NCBI RefSeq assembly: GCF_029910235.1
Contig: NZ_CP112874.1
Coordinates: 2,852,001 to 2,916,000, forward strand
DNA: 64,000 bases
Direction of reading: 5' to 3'
Source: Pseudanabaena galeata CCNP1313
GTDB taxonomy: Bacteria > Cyanobacteriota > Cyanobacteriia > Pseudanabaenales > Pseudanabaenaceae
Shown: piece by piece, positions 19,256 to 28,210 of the stretch
How positions within the stretch are numbered: position 1 is the stretch's first letter
Layout of the letters: every line of letters starts with the position of its first letter
Program-made: the position numbers and the translations under genes
Notes under the pieces: model-generated
What the model saw: the letters and a program-made list of their open reading frames with translations, nothing else
Databases searched by the model: none
What the model was told of the DNA's origin: nothing

Positions 19256-19615
19256 CTAGGCTACAGAACGGATAGCTCTTAAGATATCCTCACGGGAGAA
19301 GGGCTTAGTAACATAGACATCAATTCCTTGTTTCATACCCCATAACTTGTCAAGCTCTTGATTTTTAGAAGTACATGCCACAATCGGCACATCTTTTGTC
19401 TCAGGATTCTTTTTTAGGCTTCGACATAGCTCTAAGCCGCTCATTCCAGGCATCACTAAATCAGTAATTACTACATCAGGCTTTCTCCCTTCGATTTTTT
19501 TGAGGGCTTCTTGCCCGTTAGTGGCACTAATTACGTTGTAACCACTTTCCACTAAATAACTAATAATCAAATCCTGCTCAGAAGCAGTATCCTCTACTAC
19601 AAGTACTGTCGTCAT
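19256..19615 (-). CDS. CheY-like response regulator (first copy)
   Basis: A 119-residue receiver with VVEDTASEQDLI, VITDLVMPGMSGLELC and VTKPFSREDIL. Part of the taxis operon and paralogous to the next gene. In Pil/Pix systems the small receivers act with the PatA-type regulator to set pilus activity. A 222-base gap separates it from the PatA-type gene; the gap is AT-rich and may hold an internal promoter, though none could be assigned. Confidence 0.93.
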   Translation of the reverse strand: MTTVLVVEDTASEQDLIISYLVESGYNVISATNGQEALKKIEGRKPDVVITDLVMPGMSGLELCRSLKKNPETKDVPIVACTSKNQELDKLWGMKQGIDVYVTKPFSREDILRAIRSVA

Positions 19616-19837
19616 AATGCATTCTCTCTAAATCTTGATTCTTTATTGATTAAAAGGCTTTTACAGATAAGATTTTACTTTTTGCATTAATCCTATTTTT
19701 GACCCCAATAGTAATTCTTAATAAAGCATAAACATACCATATAAAAGCAATGCGTTGTTAAATTTGTGGCATTTAACTCCTCCAAAACTATCAATTAATG
19801 AAAACTTAAATATTGCCATAAATACACACACAAACAC

Positions 19838-21133
19838 TCACATCAAATGACGCATGATCATTTTCAGTAAATCAGATTGAACAAAGGGTTTGGTCAAATA
19901 ATCTGTTGCGCCTGCGATCCTTGCGCGTGCGCGATCTATCAATCCTTTATTGCCTGTCACCATTACAATCGGAATATCTTTTAAAACCGAAGACTTACGA
20001 ATTAGACTACAAAGTTGATAGCCATCAACATTAGGCATTCCGATATCTAGCAAGATCAGATTGGGACGGATTGAAGTGATTTTCATCAAGGCTTTCATGG
20101 AATCCTGAATCAACGTAACTTCAAAATCATCACGACCTAAGTATGTACTAATGATACTGAGCATTGATTCACTGTCATCGATACAGACGATCTTCCAAGT
20201 TTTTGATAATTGACGTGGAAAAATTTGTGAAATGTTAGGTATATCATCATCTGAGCTAATGTCATCCGCAAAAACCTCTGAAAGTTTTTCGATATTTTCT
20301 TGCTCTTCAGCAGGTGCTAGATAATAGGTAGGAGGCAACATATCAAAAGGAGACAAAGGAGCTCTTAGTAAAATAGAGCCGTCACTAACGAGCGGAGCAA
20401 GCTGCTTAGCGATCGCCAATGGATCTTTACCAAATAATGCACCCAACTGACAAAAGTTAAACCCACGTAAAGCTCGCCCAAGTCTTTCTACAGTCTCAGA
20501 TGACATGCGTTTTTCCGCAATTTTTTGGCTGACTAAATAAGGGCGTTGGTAGGGGGAGCTAATCGTCGCTCCAAGTTTGTACCACTCTTGGAGCCTCTTT
20601 GTCACAACTTCTAAAGTCCGATCAATCGATAAGCCACAATAGGATTCTTTCAAAAAATGTTCGTAATAGAGACCCTCAAACTTTCCATCTGGCAAGCACA
20701 AAAAGGCTTCGACAACTTCTTGAATAATCCTTGCAACCAATTTTCCCGCCATAGGCTTAGACAGATTGTTTTCGTTAACTAGCCACAAAATTGCAAGATA
20801 TTCAACACAGAGAATTTCACTTGTAACTTTGTACTTAGCATTATCTGGAGATGGATCGTCAAACATAAGCCGAAGCTGCGATCGCACTTTGTCATTAAGT
20901 GCTGGGACTTCTCTACTCAACATTCTCAGATGTCGTTCTAATCTCTCAAAACTATCTAATGAGTGGGAAGCATAGACCAATTTCCCACGATCAATATAAA
21001 AAGACCAACGAATGCGATCGCGAACAACATAAACGCATCCTGATCTACTTAACTCTAAACTCTTTAATAATTGCCTAGCAGATTCGTTCTGCTCTTTAGT
21101 TATTTCATCTAAATTAAGATCAGCACTCATCAT
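19838..21133 (-). CDS. PatA/PilG/PixG-type response regulator
   Basis: A 431-residue protein with an N-terminal PatA/DUF4388-type domain (ARQLLKSLELSRSGCVYV, WSFYIDRGKLVYASH), a middle helical region, and a C-terminal receiver (KIVCIDDSESMLSIISTYL, ILLDIGMPNVDGYQLC, LTKPFVQSDLL). It is first in the operon, as PixG/PilG are in Synechocystis. Family members control pilus extension and, in heterocyst formers, patterning (PatA). The initiator may be either of two adjacent Met codons. Confidence 0.9.
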   Translation of the reverse strand: MMSADLNLDEITKEQNESARQLLKSLELSRSGCVYVVRDRIRWSFYIDRGKLVYASHSLDSFERLERHLRMLSREVPALNDKVRSQLRLMFDDPSPDNAKYKVTSEILCVEYLAILWLVNENNLSKPMAGKLVARIIQEVVEAFLCLPDGKFEGLYYEHFLKESYCGLSIDRTLEVVTKRLQEWYKLGATISSPYQRPYLVSQKIAEKRMSSETVERLGRALRGFNFCQLGALFGKDPLAIAKQLAPLVSDGSILLRAPLSPFDMLPPTYYLAPAEEQENIEKLSEVFADDISSDDDIPNISQIFPRQLSKTWKIVCIDDSESMLSIISTYLGRDDFEVTLIQDSMKALMKITSIRPNLILLDIGMPNVDGYQLCSLIRKSSVLKDIPIVMVTGNKGLIDRARARIAGATDYLTKPFVQSDLLKMIMRHLM

Positions 21134-21387
21134 AATTATTCCAAATTGCTTAAGCCTGAATTCTGAATCGGACTCCCCTGTTTTAAAATTAAGATACTAT
21201 TGATTCGTATTTAGTAATACGTCAATTGTATTAACTTAAGTTTAGCTAAACTCTTAATGAATGCCGCCCAAAGCATAATACCCTAAAAATCAAACTAAAG
21301 AGCTTGTTATTTTGACCAATTTTCAATATGGTTTTTGGCTTATCTAAGCCGTCAAATCTTAAATAAAAGTCTTTGCTTTTCAAGAAA

Positions 21388-21460
21388 CTTATTGCAGCTA
21401 TTCAAAATAGCTACAATAAGTTAAGACAAAACTATCGTTAAGTTAAGACAAAACTATCGT
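21388..21460. promoter_or_regulatory. Hairpin plus tandem direct repeat, possible regulator site
   Basis: Bases 21388-21420 form a stem (CTTATTGCAGCTATT with one mismatch). Overlapping its end, a 21-base sequence beginning AAGTTAAGACAAAAC occurs twice (21418-21438 and 21440-21460), a spacing of 22 bases, about two helical turns. Such phasing suits cooperative binding of a dimeric regulator. No specific factor is recognised. Confidence 0.4.
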
Positions 21461-21700
21461 AATGAGAATTTCTGTTACTGATGCTACTATTTTAAAGTGA
21501 ATTTCACCTGTCAAGTAAGTGATTCCCAAACATTGTAAGTAAAGTCATTAAGCTAATCCAAACAGAAGCTTATACTTTAACAATCCTAAGTAGGTACTTA
21601 TACTGAATAAATTACCCCAACCTGAAAGTTTGTTCCCCTATGGAGTGCAAACTTATGAGTTTGGGTTTGTAGTTAATTATGCTCATAATTATGTCCAAAT

Positions 21701-21753
21701 ATTGTATTTAAGGAAAGGCACATGCATAAAATATGCCCTTCCTTAAATACAAT
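21701..21753. repeat. Palindrome upstream of the ydcF-like gene
   Basis: Arms ATTGTATTTAAGGAA and complement, with an inner ATGCAT/ATATG part. It is 63 bases before the GTG start. Could be a terminator or a mobile palindrome. Confidence 0.5.
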
Positions 21754-21815
21754 ATACATAGATAATAACTTAGGATTACTATAGTAAAGAACTACTAAAA
21801 ATAGTCTTTAAAACT

Positions 21816-22655
21816 GTGTCGCTTTTTTTATCAAAACTTCTGCCGCTGTTCTTCTATCCGCTTGGGTTATCGAGTGTATTAATTACGATCGCCTTAACAA
21901 TTTTGCTATGGCAATCCAAACGATCTCGCAATACGACTAACTCTAGTAGATTAATCAGCCTCTTTCAAAAAAATCGTTTTGCCTCAGCCCTTATCGGCAT
22001 CGCGCTCGTAATTTTATTGCTGAGCAGCAATGAAATTTTTTCTAAGTGGTTAGTGCGATCGCTGGAATGGCAATATTTGCCGAGTGCAGATATCCCCCAA
22101 GCTGAAGCGATCGTCATCTTAGGTGGTGGTACTCGTCCGCGCATAGCGCCGAGACCTTGGTATGAAGTCAATGAAGCAGGCGATCGCATTTTGTACGGCT
22201 CATGGCTGTATAAACAGGGAAAAGCTCCCTTAATCATCGTCACTGGTGGTCGCGCGGAATGGCTGGGCGACGGTGGCAATCCTGAGTCTGAAGATATGGC
22301 GGCGATCGCCGAATTTTTGGGTGTACCCTCTAGGGCGATTATCCAAGAGTCACAATCTTTTAATACTCGTGATAATGCGGTCAATACTAAGCAAATCCTC
22401 GCTCAAAGAGGGATCAATAAAATATTGCTAGTAACATCGGCTCTACATATGCCGCGATCGATGGAAATTTTTCGGAAGATTGGTATTGAAAGCATTGCCG
22501 TCCCAACTGACTTTTTATCAGTGCAAAATGAAAATAGTAAGGGTTTGGCGGCAGTGTTAGATTTGCTACCTGCCGTAGATGCGCTCAGAAATACGACTAA
22601 TGCCATCAAAGAATATATTGGGCTACTGGTTTATCAATTAGCAGGATGGGCTTAA
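21816..22655 (+). CDS. YdcF family membrane protein (DUF218)
   Basis: A 279-residue protein with two N-terminal TM helices (about residues 8-30 and 50-68) and a DUF218 domain: AEAIVILGGGTRPR, LIIVTGG, SRAIIQESQSFNTRDNA, ILLVTSALHMPRSMEIF. Related proteins (YdcF, ElyC, SanA) act in the envelope, ElyC in peptidoglycan precursor or carrier-lipid metabolism. The start is GTG. The stop codon lies inside the left arm of a perfect palindrome. The precise substrate is unknown. Confidence 0.88.
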   Translation: MSLFLSKLLPLFFYPLGLSSVLITIALTILLWQSKRSRNTTNSSRLISLFQKNRFASALIGIALVILLLSSNEIFSKWLVRSLEWQYLPSADIPQAEAIVILGGGTRPRIAPRPWYEVNEAGDRILYGSWLYKQGKAPLIIVTGGRAEWLGDGGNPESEDMAAIAEFLGVPSRAIIQESQSFNTRDNAVNTKQILAQRGINKILLVTSALHMPRSMEIFRKIGIESIAVPTDFLSVQNENSKGLAAVLDLLPAVDALRNTTNAIKEYIGLLVYQLAGWA

Positions 22656-22692
22656 AAGAAGATGGGGCGCTTTGCGCCCCATCTTCTTTTAA
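22652..22692. terminator. Perfect palindrome over the ydcF-like stop codon
   Basis: Two exact 19-base arms (TTAAAAGAAGATGGGGCGC) around TTT. The left arm begins one base before the TAA stop at 22653-22655. The right arm ends in a T-run, so it would work as a terminator. Confidence 0.75.
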
Positions 22693-22977
22693 CTACAGTC
22701 AGAAGGTTTCCAAGTCATATTGAAAGAGGATTTGGAGACCAAATCCCTACATTTGTACAGGTAGGGGCTTGGTCTCCAAGCCCCTATTTCAGCTTCTACG
22801 CAATACGAGTTTTAAGCGCAGAGAAATTTTCAAAAAGCTTGCTAAGCAAGCTTTTTGAAAATTTCTCTGCGCTTATTTGAGTTTGAGGGAGGCGCATAGC
22901 GCTGTAGGGGGACTTGTGTACATGAGGTCTCTCTGATTAAATAGGCGCTAGTAATATCAACAAAGTTATAAATCTTT
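22656..22977. other. Intergenic region with three inverted repeats
   Basis: After the terminator comes a dispersed repeat (22728-22790, GGATTTGGAGACCAAATCC...GGGGCTTGGTCTCCAAGCCCC), also found in reverse and degenerate form at 39453-39525. Then comes a 63-base palindrome at 22813-22875. Bases 22876-22977 must contain the promoter of the next gene. Confidence 0.7.
22813..22875. repeat. 63-base palindrome with perfect 30-base arms
   Basis: Each arm begins TAAGCGCAGAGAAATTTTC and the loop is TAA. It shares its CAGAGAAAT outer part with palindromes at 11099 and 35389, but the inner stem differs. Confidence 0.85.
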
Positions 22978-24837
22978 ATGAGCAGGGGAAACGGCAATAA
23001 TAACGGCAGCATGAACACAATTTGGCTCGTGCTGGGATTAGCTGCCCTCGGTACTGGCATGGGCGCAGCGATCGCTTCACGACTAGTTTCTTATCGTCCA
23101 TCCTCTGCGGACATAGCTGCCAATGAAGCAGCTTTAAATCCTGCTACTCCAGTGAGCAATGACTCACAGGCTTTTTGTCAATACAATGCTTTGGACTCGG
23201 TGACGGCTTCACTTTATCAGGTCAGAGCGATCAATGCGATCGCCAATGATCCGTTACCTGCATTATCAAGCTTGAGTAGCACTATTAATGCTGACCTGAT
23301 CGCCAGCTTTACCCCTGCCACGTTTCCACAAATCAGCGATCGCGCCCGCGCTGCTAAAATCCCGATCATCATGTACCACGACATCACCGCTACTAAGGAT
23401 GTGAGTTGGGATGTCACCCCCGATGAATTAGAAAGACATTTTCAAGCGCTCCAAGAAGGTGGATATACACCAATTACGATGGATAGAATGGTTAACCATC
23501 TACGAACTGGCGCACAGTTGCCCGAAAAGCCCGTATTACTTACCTTTGATGACAACTACGTTGGACAGTACAAATATGCCTTCCCATTGCTGAAGAAATA
23601 TAACTATCCTGCGGTCTGGTCGGTGCATACGCGCTTTGTCGGTACGGGGGGACAGAAGCCCAAAGCAACTTGGGATCAACTGCGGGAGATGCAGAAGAGT
23701 GGTCTTGTCACCGTGGCTTCCCATACACTCAACCACCTCAATTTAAAGGATCTTAGTGAGAAAGAAATTGAAAAAGAAGTAACAGAATCAAAAAAAGTTC
23801 TGGAAAAGGAATTAGGAGTTTCCATTGATTACTTTACTTATCCTGAAGGAGATTTCACAGACATCGCCAGAGATAAACTCAAAAAAGCTGGGTACAAAGC
23901 AGCCCTAGCAATGAGTCTCGATCCCCTTCAAGAGCGATCGGCTAATGAGTCAGAAGATTTGATGACAATTATGCGTTTTGGTCAGTCACGCTTTGATGAA
24001 GCAATTGAGCAAGCTTCTGGGGGATCTTCGGCAAGCCAAGTTGCATTTTTACCAACGGTAAGTGATGGCGTAATCAATTTTACTAGTCCCGTAGAGAAGC
24101 GGACAGTTACCATTGATGGTTTACCGCTTACCCTTGTCCATGGTGGTCGCGTTGTCACGAACCACGCGGATAGTCGCTATCAGGTTGCCGAGATTATGAC
24201 CAAGACTCCTAATGCGATCGCGGCGGTAGATGGGACTTTCTTCTCCCTAGAACACCTTGACAGCAATAAGATGATTGGTCCTGTATTGAGCCAATTTTCT
24301 AGTAAGGCTGGAGTCTTTATCAATGGTAACAAGGGCGAAAATCCACTGCTCAATGGTCGTCCTCTAGTCCTGATCAGTCCTACGGCAGTTAAGTTTATCC
24401 CCTACAATGCGGCTAAACACAACTCGCTAGAAGCGGTAAGAGCCGAACTCCCAGATGTGACTGATGCTTTTGTGGGCGCTGGTTGGTTAGTTCGTGATGG
24501 TAAACCCCAGTCAGCAGAGTCCTTTGGCAAGCTTTATGGCTATGACGCTCATCGCGATCGCGCCTTTTGGGGCATTGATCGTTCTGGCAGACCTGTTGTG
24601 GGTGTAACCATGGAAATGATTGATTCGGTTGGCTTAGGCAAAATATTAGTCAAAGCTGGTTTGCGAGATGTGGTGATGCTTGACTCTGGTGCGAGTGCCG
24701 CACTTGCCTATCGAGGTAAATCAGTCATGGCTTACGAGCCACGTCCTGTTCCGCATATTGTCGCGCTTCTCCCCCCCGATCCTGCTCCTGTGGAAACTGC
24801 TGAAAAACCGAATTGTCCAGTCAGTTTAAATCCTTAG
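22978..24837 (+). CDS. Two-domain envelope enzyme: polysaccharide deacetylase plus phosphodiester glycosidase-like domain
   Basis: A 619-residue protein. A TM or signal-anchor helix lies at about residues 12-35. Residues about 120-350 are a NodB-type polysaccharide deacetylase: IMYHDI, catalytic TFDD, metal-binding SHTLNH, and YPEGDF. Residues about 370-610 match the DUF2233/NAGPA phosphodiester glycosidase fold: AVDGTFFSLEH, GAGWLVRDGKP, RAFWGIDRSGRPVVG, VVMLDSGASAALAY. It therefore probably edits cell-wall or extracellular polysaccharide outside the membrane, removing acetyl groups and a phosphodiester-linked sugar. The fusion is seen directly; the substrate is unknown. Confidence 0.88.
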   Translation: MSRGNGNNNGSMNTIWLVLGLAALGTGMGAAIASRLVSYRPSSADIAANEAALNPATPVSNDSQAFCQYNALDSVTASLYQVRAINAIANDPLPALSSLSSTINADLIASFTPATFPQISDRARAAKIPIIMYHDITATKDVSWDVTPDELERHFQALQEGGYTPITMDRMVNHLRTGAQLPEKPVLLTFDDNYVGQYKYAFPLLKKYNYPAVWSVHTRFVGTGGQKPKATWDQLREMQKSGLVTVASHTLNHLNLKDLSEKEIEKEVTESKKVLEKELGVSIDYFTYPEGDFTDIARDKLKKAGYKAALAMSLDPLQERSANESEDLMTIMRFGQSRFDEAIEQASGGSSASQVAFLPTVSDGVINFTSPVEKRTVTIDGLPLTLVHGGRVVTNHADSRYQVAEIMTKTPNAIAAVDGTFFSLEHLDSNKMIGPVLSQFSSKAGVFINGNKGENPLLNGRPLVLISPTAVKFIPYNAAKHNSLEAVRAELPDVTDAFVGAGWLVRDGKPQSAESFGKLYGYDAHRDRAFWGIDRSGRPVVGVTMEMIDSVGLGKILVKAGLRDVVMLDSGASAALAYRGKSVMAYEPRPVPHIVALLPPDPAPVETAEKPNCPVSLNP

Positions 24838-24853
24838 TAACCGTGGATCGATA

Positions 24854-26013
24854 GTGACAAACTCTCATAATCTCAATAACGGGTCAATAGTCAATACTGC
24901 TTTTGCTAGTGACTGGGAACTTGGTCCAAATTTAGTAGCTTCTTTCCCGATTGAGCAGCATCAACAGGCAATTGATCGACTCATAAAAGCCGATATCTCA
25001 GATTTATATCGCACCTACCTACTATGCAAATTGCCCCCCTGCGGTTCTGCCCTATTTGCTTTCAGCTTTGCCACGCTACCCCAAAATTGTTACTTAAGGG
25101 TTGCGTTTGCAATCTCCATCTGATGTTATTCCCCATTTGATACATACGATTGGAGTCGAAACGATCGCCATCTTAGGAGAATTAGGTGTTGCGGCGGCGA
25201 TTGAACCAATTGCTACGCATATTAGATTTGGATGCGATCGCTGACAATAAAGATGCATCGGCAAAGATGCATCGGCGATTCCTGCGATTATGACAATCGT
25301 GATGGATTTCAATCATTCTCAATGGCGGGAAGGAATGGAAACAATCTTGTCTATTGGTGGTCATGAGGCTGCAAATGCGTTCATTAGATTAATTCAACGT
25401 GAGTTCGATATAGCCATTTGCGTCGTGCGAAGCCCGACGCAAATGGCGAAAAATGGTAAGAATCGCTTAGCGATTCTTACCATTTTTCGCTTTCGTCGAA
25501 CTGACGTTAATTCAAGAATCGATTAATCAACGTATCCGTGATAATGCGATTAGCTATTTAGCATCAACGCGAACATCAATTGCTGGTTCTTTCCTTGCTG
25601 AATATATTCCAACACATCCTGAGTTTACTGATTGGGATTACATAATTGAAGAACTGGGATCTACAGGTAAAAGAGGACTAATTCCTTTGATAACTCCCTA
25701 TTTAGAGAAATAATATACTCGTAATAAAGCTATTGTCGCCTTAGTAAGACTAGGTGATGATCATGTTTTTCAGCAAGCAATTGTTGAACTTAGTACGCCA
25801 AGGAAGCCAAGTAATTCGATATCTTATAGTGAAGAAGTGCTAATCCTTCAAGATAGACTGAATATGGCGAAGGCGATCGCTGATGATCTGGCTTTTCTAA
25901 CTGCAAACTTCGCAACGATTAAGAAGGCGATCGCTCAAACCGATGATTTAGAGGTATTTAAAGTATTACAAACGGTAGTTGATAGCGTTGCTCGTTCGAG
26001 TATACCTGCTTGA
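24854..26013 (+). pseudogene. Decayed HEAT-repeat protein gene interrupted by a MITE
   Basis: Fragments of one alpha-helical repeat protein can be stitched together: ETIAILGELGVAAAIEP, LLRILDLDAIADNKDAS, AIPAIMTIVMDFNHSQW, GMETILSIGGHEAANAFIRLIQ, then ESINQRIRDNAISYLAS. Three lesions are visible: a 14-bp tandem duplication AAAGATGCATCGGC (25249-25276) that shifts the frame; a 111-bp MITE with 7-bp TSD (118 bp in all) at 25397-25507; and an in-frame TAA at 25711 after PLITPYLEK. Removing the MITE and one TSD copy exactly restores the reading frame. The frame upstream of 25140 is also disturbed. Confidence 0.8.
25397..25507 (+). mobile_element. 111-bp MITE with ACGTSAGTTCG ends, copy 2
   Basis: Inserted in the HEAT-repeat pseudogene, flanked by TAATTCA on both sides (25390-25396 and 25508-25514). 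Because the host reading frame is known, the ends can be placed exactly. Two internal hairpins as in the other copies. Confidence 0.93.
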
Positions 26014-26019
26014 CTGTCT

Positions 26020-26105
26020 TCAATACCCACAGCGACTATTCAAATTAACAGCACTTTTCTTATTGAGCAGGGTTTGGAGGCGATCGCCTAATTCATCGGT
26101 CTGAC
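26020..26105 (-). pseudogene. Relic of a gene tail encoding ...TDELGDRLQTLLNKK
   Basis: On the minus strand a short open segment reads QTDELGDRLQTLLNKKSAVNLN before a stop near 26025. It resembles the relic at 30117-30234 (FKFTDELGDLFQK). No start or upstream domain survives. It may be the remnant of a small helical antitoxin-like protein. Confidence 0.35.
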
Positions 26106-26196
26106 ATGCCGCATTTTGCTAAATTTTTAAGCTAATTTGCTAAATTTTTAAGCTAATCTGAAAACGATATACTTAAAATGCATTGTACTCAAAAAT

Positions 26197-27417
26197 GTGG
26201 CTGACTACTTGACTATGAGTAAATTTGAAAGAATATCTATTAAAGGATTTCGCCGCTTGCAACAGGTCGATCTAGATATGCGAGATCTTGTAGTCATGAT
26301 TGGTGCAAATGGCTCAGGCAAGACATCTTTTTTAGATGCTATGTCAATGTTAGCTGATTCAGCAAGTGGAAAGTTACATGAATCATTACAAAGCAAAGGC
26401 GGGTTGAATGAAATTTTAACTAGAGGGCGATCGCAAGAACTAGAAATATCACTTTCGATGAAAGCAAATGACAAAGACGCTTTGCAATATAGTTTAGAGA
26501 TATCTCCTAAAGGTTTATCTTATGAGATTATTGAAGAAGTTTTAGAACAAAAGAGAGAGCAAGAACTAGAAATATTAAGCAACCTTGTGCCAATGACAGC
26601 AGACTTAATTTCTCCTAAATATATTGATTCGCATGGTTTAGACATCACATATTTCCAGAAAGCTAGTGGATTCTTAAAACCAAATTGGGAACATAATTAT
26701 TTAGAGACTTCTCTTTCTCAAGTTCCTAAAATGTATCAAGAACCTGAGAACTTGCGAAAAAGTCTTGCTTCTTGTACTTATTATGGAGCGCTTGACGTGT
26801 CAGGAACAAGCCCAATCCGTCTACCTCAAACAATGCGCCCAGCAAAATTACCAGGGGTAAAAGGAGAGGATTTAGTTTCTTGTCTTTATGATTTGCGTGA
26901 AAGCGATCGCGATCGCTATGAAATGGTTGAGAGCATTATCTCTGCGGCTTTTCCAGATTTTGAACGTTTAAATTTTCCTCCAGTTGCGGCGGGAACTATT
27001 TCTATGACTTGGAAAGACAGAAATTTTTCACATCCTATATATGTACATGAGCTATCAGAGGGAACGCTGCGATTTCTTTGGTTAGTAGCCCTGTTGCAAA
27101 GCCAAAATTTGTCAACAATCACGCTCTTAGACGAACCTGAAGTTAGTTTACATCCAGAACTTTTAAGACATTTAGTTTACTTGATGCGCGAGGCTTCCAA
27201 GCATACTCAGTTAATCGTAGCAACTCACTCAGATCGACTTATTCGATTTCTTGAACCCCATGAAGTTCTAATTTGCGATCTTGAAGATGGCGAGACAAAA
27301 ATGACATGGGCTGATACTCACGATTTAAATTTTGTATTGACAAATTCCTCTCAAAATGAGAGGATGCAAGTATCGAAATCAATCATCAGCAAGGACGTAT
27401 ACGCATATGACAAATAA
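26197..27417 (+). CDS. RecF/OLD-like AAA ATPase (AAA_21 type)
   Basis: A 406-residue (or 400 from the ATG at 26215, MSKFERISIKGFRRL) ABC-type ATPase. Walker A is GANGSGKTS, the signature region is HELSEGTLRFLWLVALL, Walker B is TLLDEPEVSLHP, and the H-loop is VATHSDRLI. No nuclease domain is fused. Such proteins are common in bacterial defence islands, usually beside a small effector gene. Here the next gene, 18 bases on, is a HigB-type toxin. The GTG at 26197 and the ATG at 26215 are both possible starts; the homology begins at the ATG. Confidence 0.85.
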   Translation: MADYLTMSKFERISIKGFRRLQQVDLDMRDLVVMIGANGSGKTSFLDAMSMLADSASGKLHESLQSKGGLNEILTRGRSQELEISLSMKANDKDALQYSLEISPKGLSYEIIEEVLEQKREQELEILSNLVPMTADLISPKYIDSHGLDITYFQKASGFLKPNWEHNYLETSLSQVPKMYQEPENLRKSLASCTYYGALDVSGTSPIRLPQTMRPAKLPGVKGEDLVSCLYDLRESDRDRYEMVESIISAAFPDFERLNFPPVAAGTISMTWKDRNFSHPIYVHELSEGTLRFLWLVALLQSQNLSTITLLDEPEVSLHPELLRHLVYLMREASKHTQLIVATHSDRLIRFLEPHEVLICDLEDGETKMTWADTHDLNFVLTNSSQNERMQVSKSIISKDVYAYDK

Positions 27418-27435
27418 TATTGGCAGGAAAATTTT

Positions 27436-27735
27436 ATGCGAATTTATTCTAAGAAAACCCTTGATGAGTTTGCGAAAGCTCATGCTGATGTAGTTACTGC
27501 CTTAAATAGCTGGCATCAAGTCGCAAAATCTGCATCATGGAAAAACATTCAAGATGTCAAAAAATCTTACTCATCTGCTGATGCGGCAGGAAGTTTCACT
27601 ATTTTCAATATCAAAGGCAATAAATATCGCCTAATCGTCAGCATTGATTATGAAAGACAAGTTATCTATATCAAATATGTCCTAACTCACTCTGAGTATG
27701 ACTCAGGTAGGTGGAAAAATGACCCTTACTATTAA
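27436..27735 (+). CDS. higB: HigB-family mRNA interferase toxin
   Basis: A 99-residue RelE-superfamily toxin of the HigB type: MRIYSKKTLDEFAKAHADV, ALNSWHQVAKSASWKNIQDVKK, FNIKGNKYRLIVSIDYERQVIYIKYVLTHSEYD. Family members cut mRNA at the ribosome when the antitoxin is lost. AGGA is about eight bases before the start. It overlaps the antitoxin gene by 17 bases, toxin first, as is usual for HigBA. It follows the AAA ATPase closely and may be cotranscribed with it. Confidence 0.92.
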   Translation: MRIYSKKTLDEFAKAHADVVTALNSWHQVAKSASWKNIQDVKKSYSSADAAGSFTIFNIKGNKYRLIVSIDYERQVIYIKYVLTHSEYDSGRWKNDPYY

Positions 27736-28117
27736 TCGAAAAGCCTATGGGGATTTACTAGCAGAGATTCAGCCTCAAGTAATTACAAATGATGTTGAGA
27801 ATGAAATTGCTCTACGAAATATCGAAAGGCTACTAGCAATTCCCCAACCTACAGCCGAAGAAGAGAGTATTTTGCAATTGCTTCTTACTTTAGTTGAGAA
27901 ATATGAAGATGAGCATTATCCAATGAATGATGCTTCACCATTGGATATTCTCTTGCATTTAATGGAGTCTAATAATTTAAAGCAAGCCGATTTAGTTAAT
28001 GTGATAGGTTCAAGTGGTGTTGTTTCGGAGGTAGTCAACGGTAAAAGGCAAATCAGTAAAAATCAAGCACAGACACTTGGAAAATTTTTTAATGTTGATC
28101 TTAAATTGTTTTTATAG
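27719..28117 (+). CDS. higA: HigA-type antitoxin with XRE helix-turn-helix
   Basis: A 132-residue protein. The N-terminal part (about residues 1-75) is helical and toxin-binding; the C-terminal part is an XRE HTH: SPLDILLHLMESNNLKQADLVNVIGSSGVVSEVVNGKRQISKNQAQTLGKFF. It neutralises HigB and should repress its own operon. The ATG at 27719 is preferred because GGTGG lies five bases upstream; a frame seven codons longer is less likely. Confidence 0.9.
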   Translation: MTLTINRKAYGDLLAEIQPQVITNDVENEIALRNIERLLAIPQPTAEEESILQLLLTLVEKYEDEHYPMNDASPLDILLHLMESNNLKQADLVNVIGSSGVVSEVVNGKRQISKNQAQTLGKFFNVDLKLFL

Positions 28118-28210
28118 AAACGCGGGGCTAACTGCATCGAACACTTGCGATCGCTCCATTAACACAACTAAAAATCTCGTCCAGTTCAGCTATTAATACA
28201 CTCGTAATGA

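Larger units (their letters stand above)
21134..21815. other. Divergent intergenic region of the taxis operon and ydcF-like gene
   Basis: A 682-base gap with no gene. It contains a hairpin (21388-21420), a 22-bp-spaced direct repeat (21418-21460) and a strong palindrome (21701-21753). Promoters for both divergent transcripts should lie here. Confidence 0.6.

Noticed and set aside
25290-25526. 78-codon frame treated as a gene
   Set aside because: Its start is an internal Met of the HEAT-repeat pseudogene and its end is MITE sequence.
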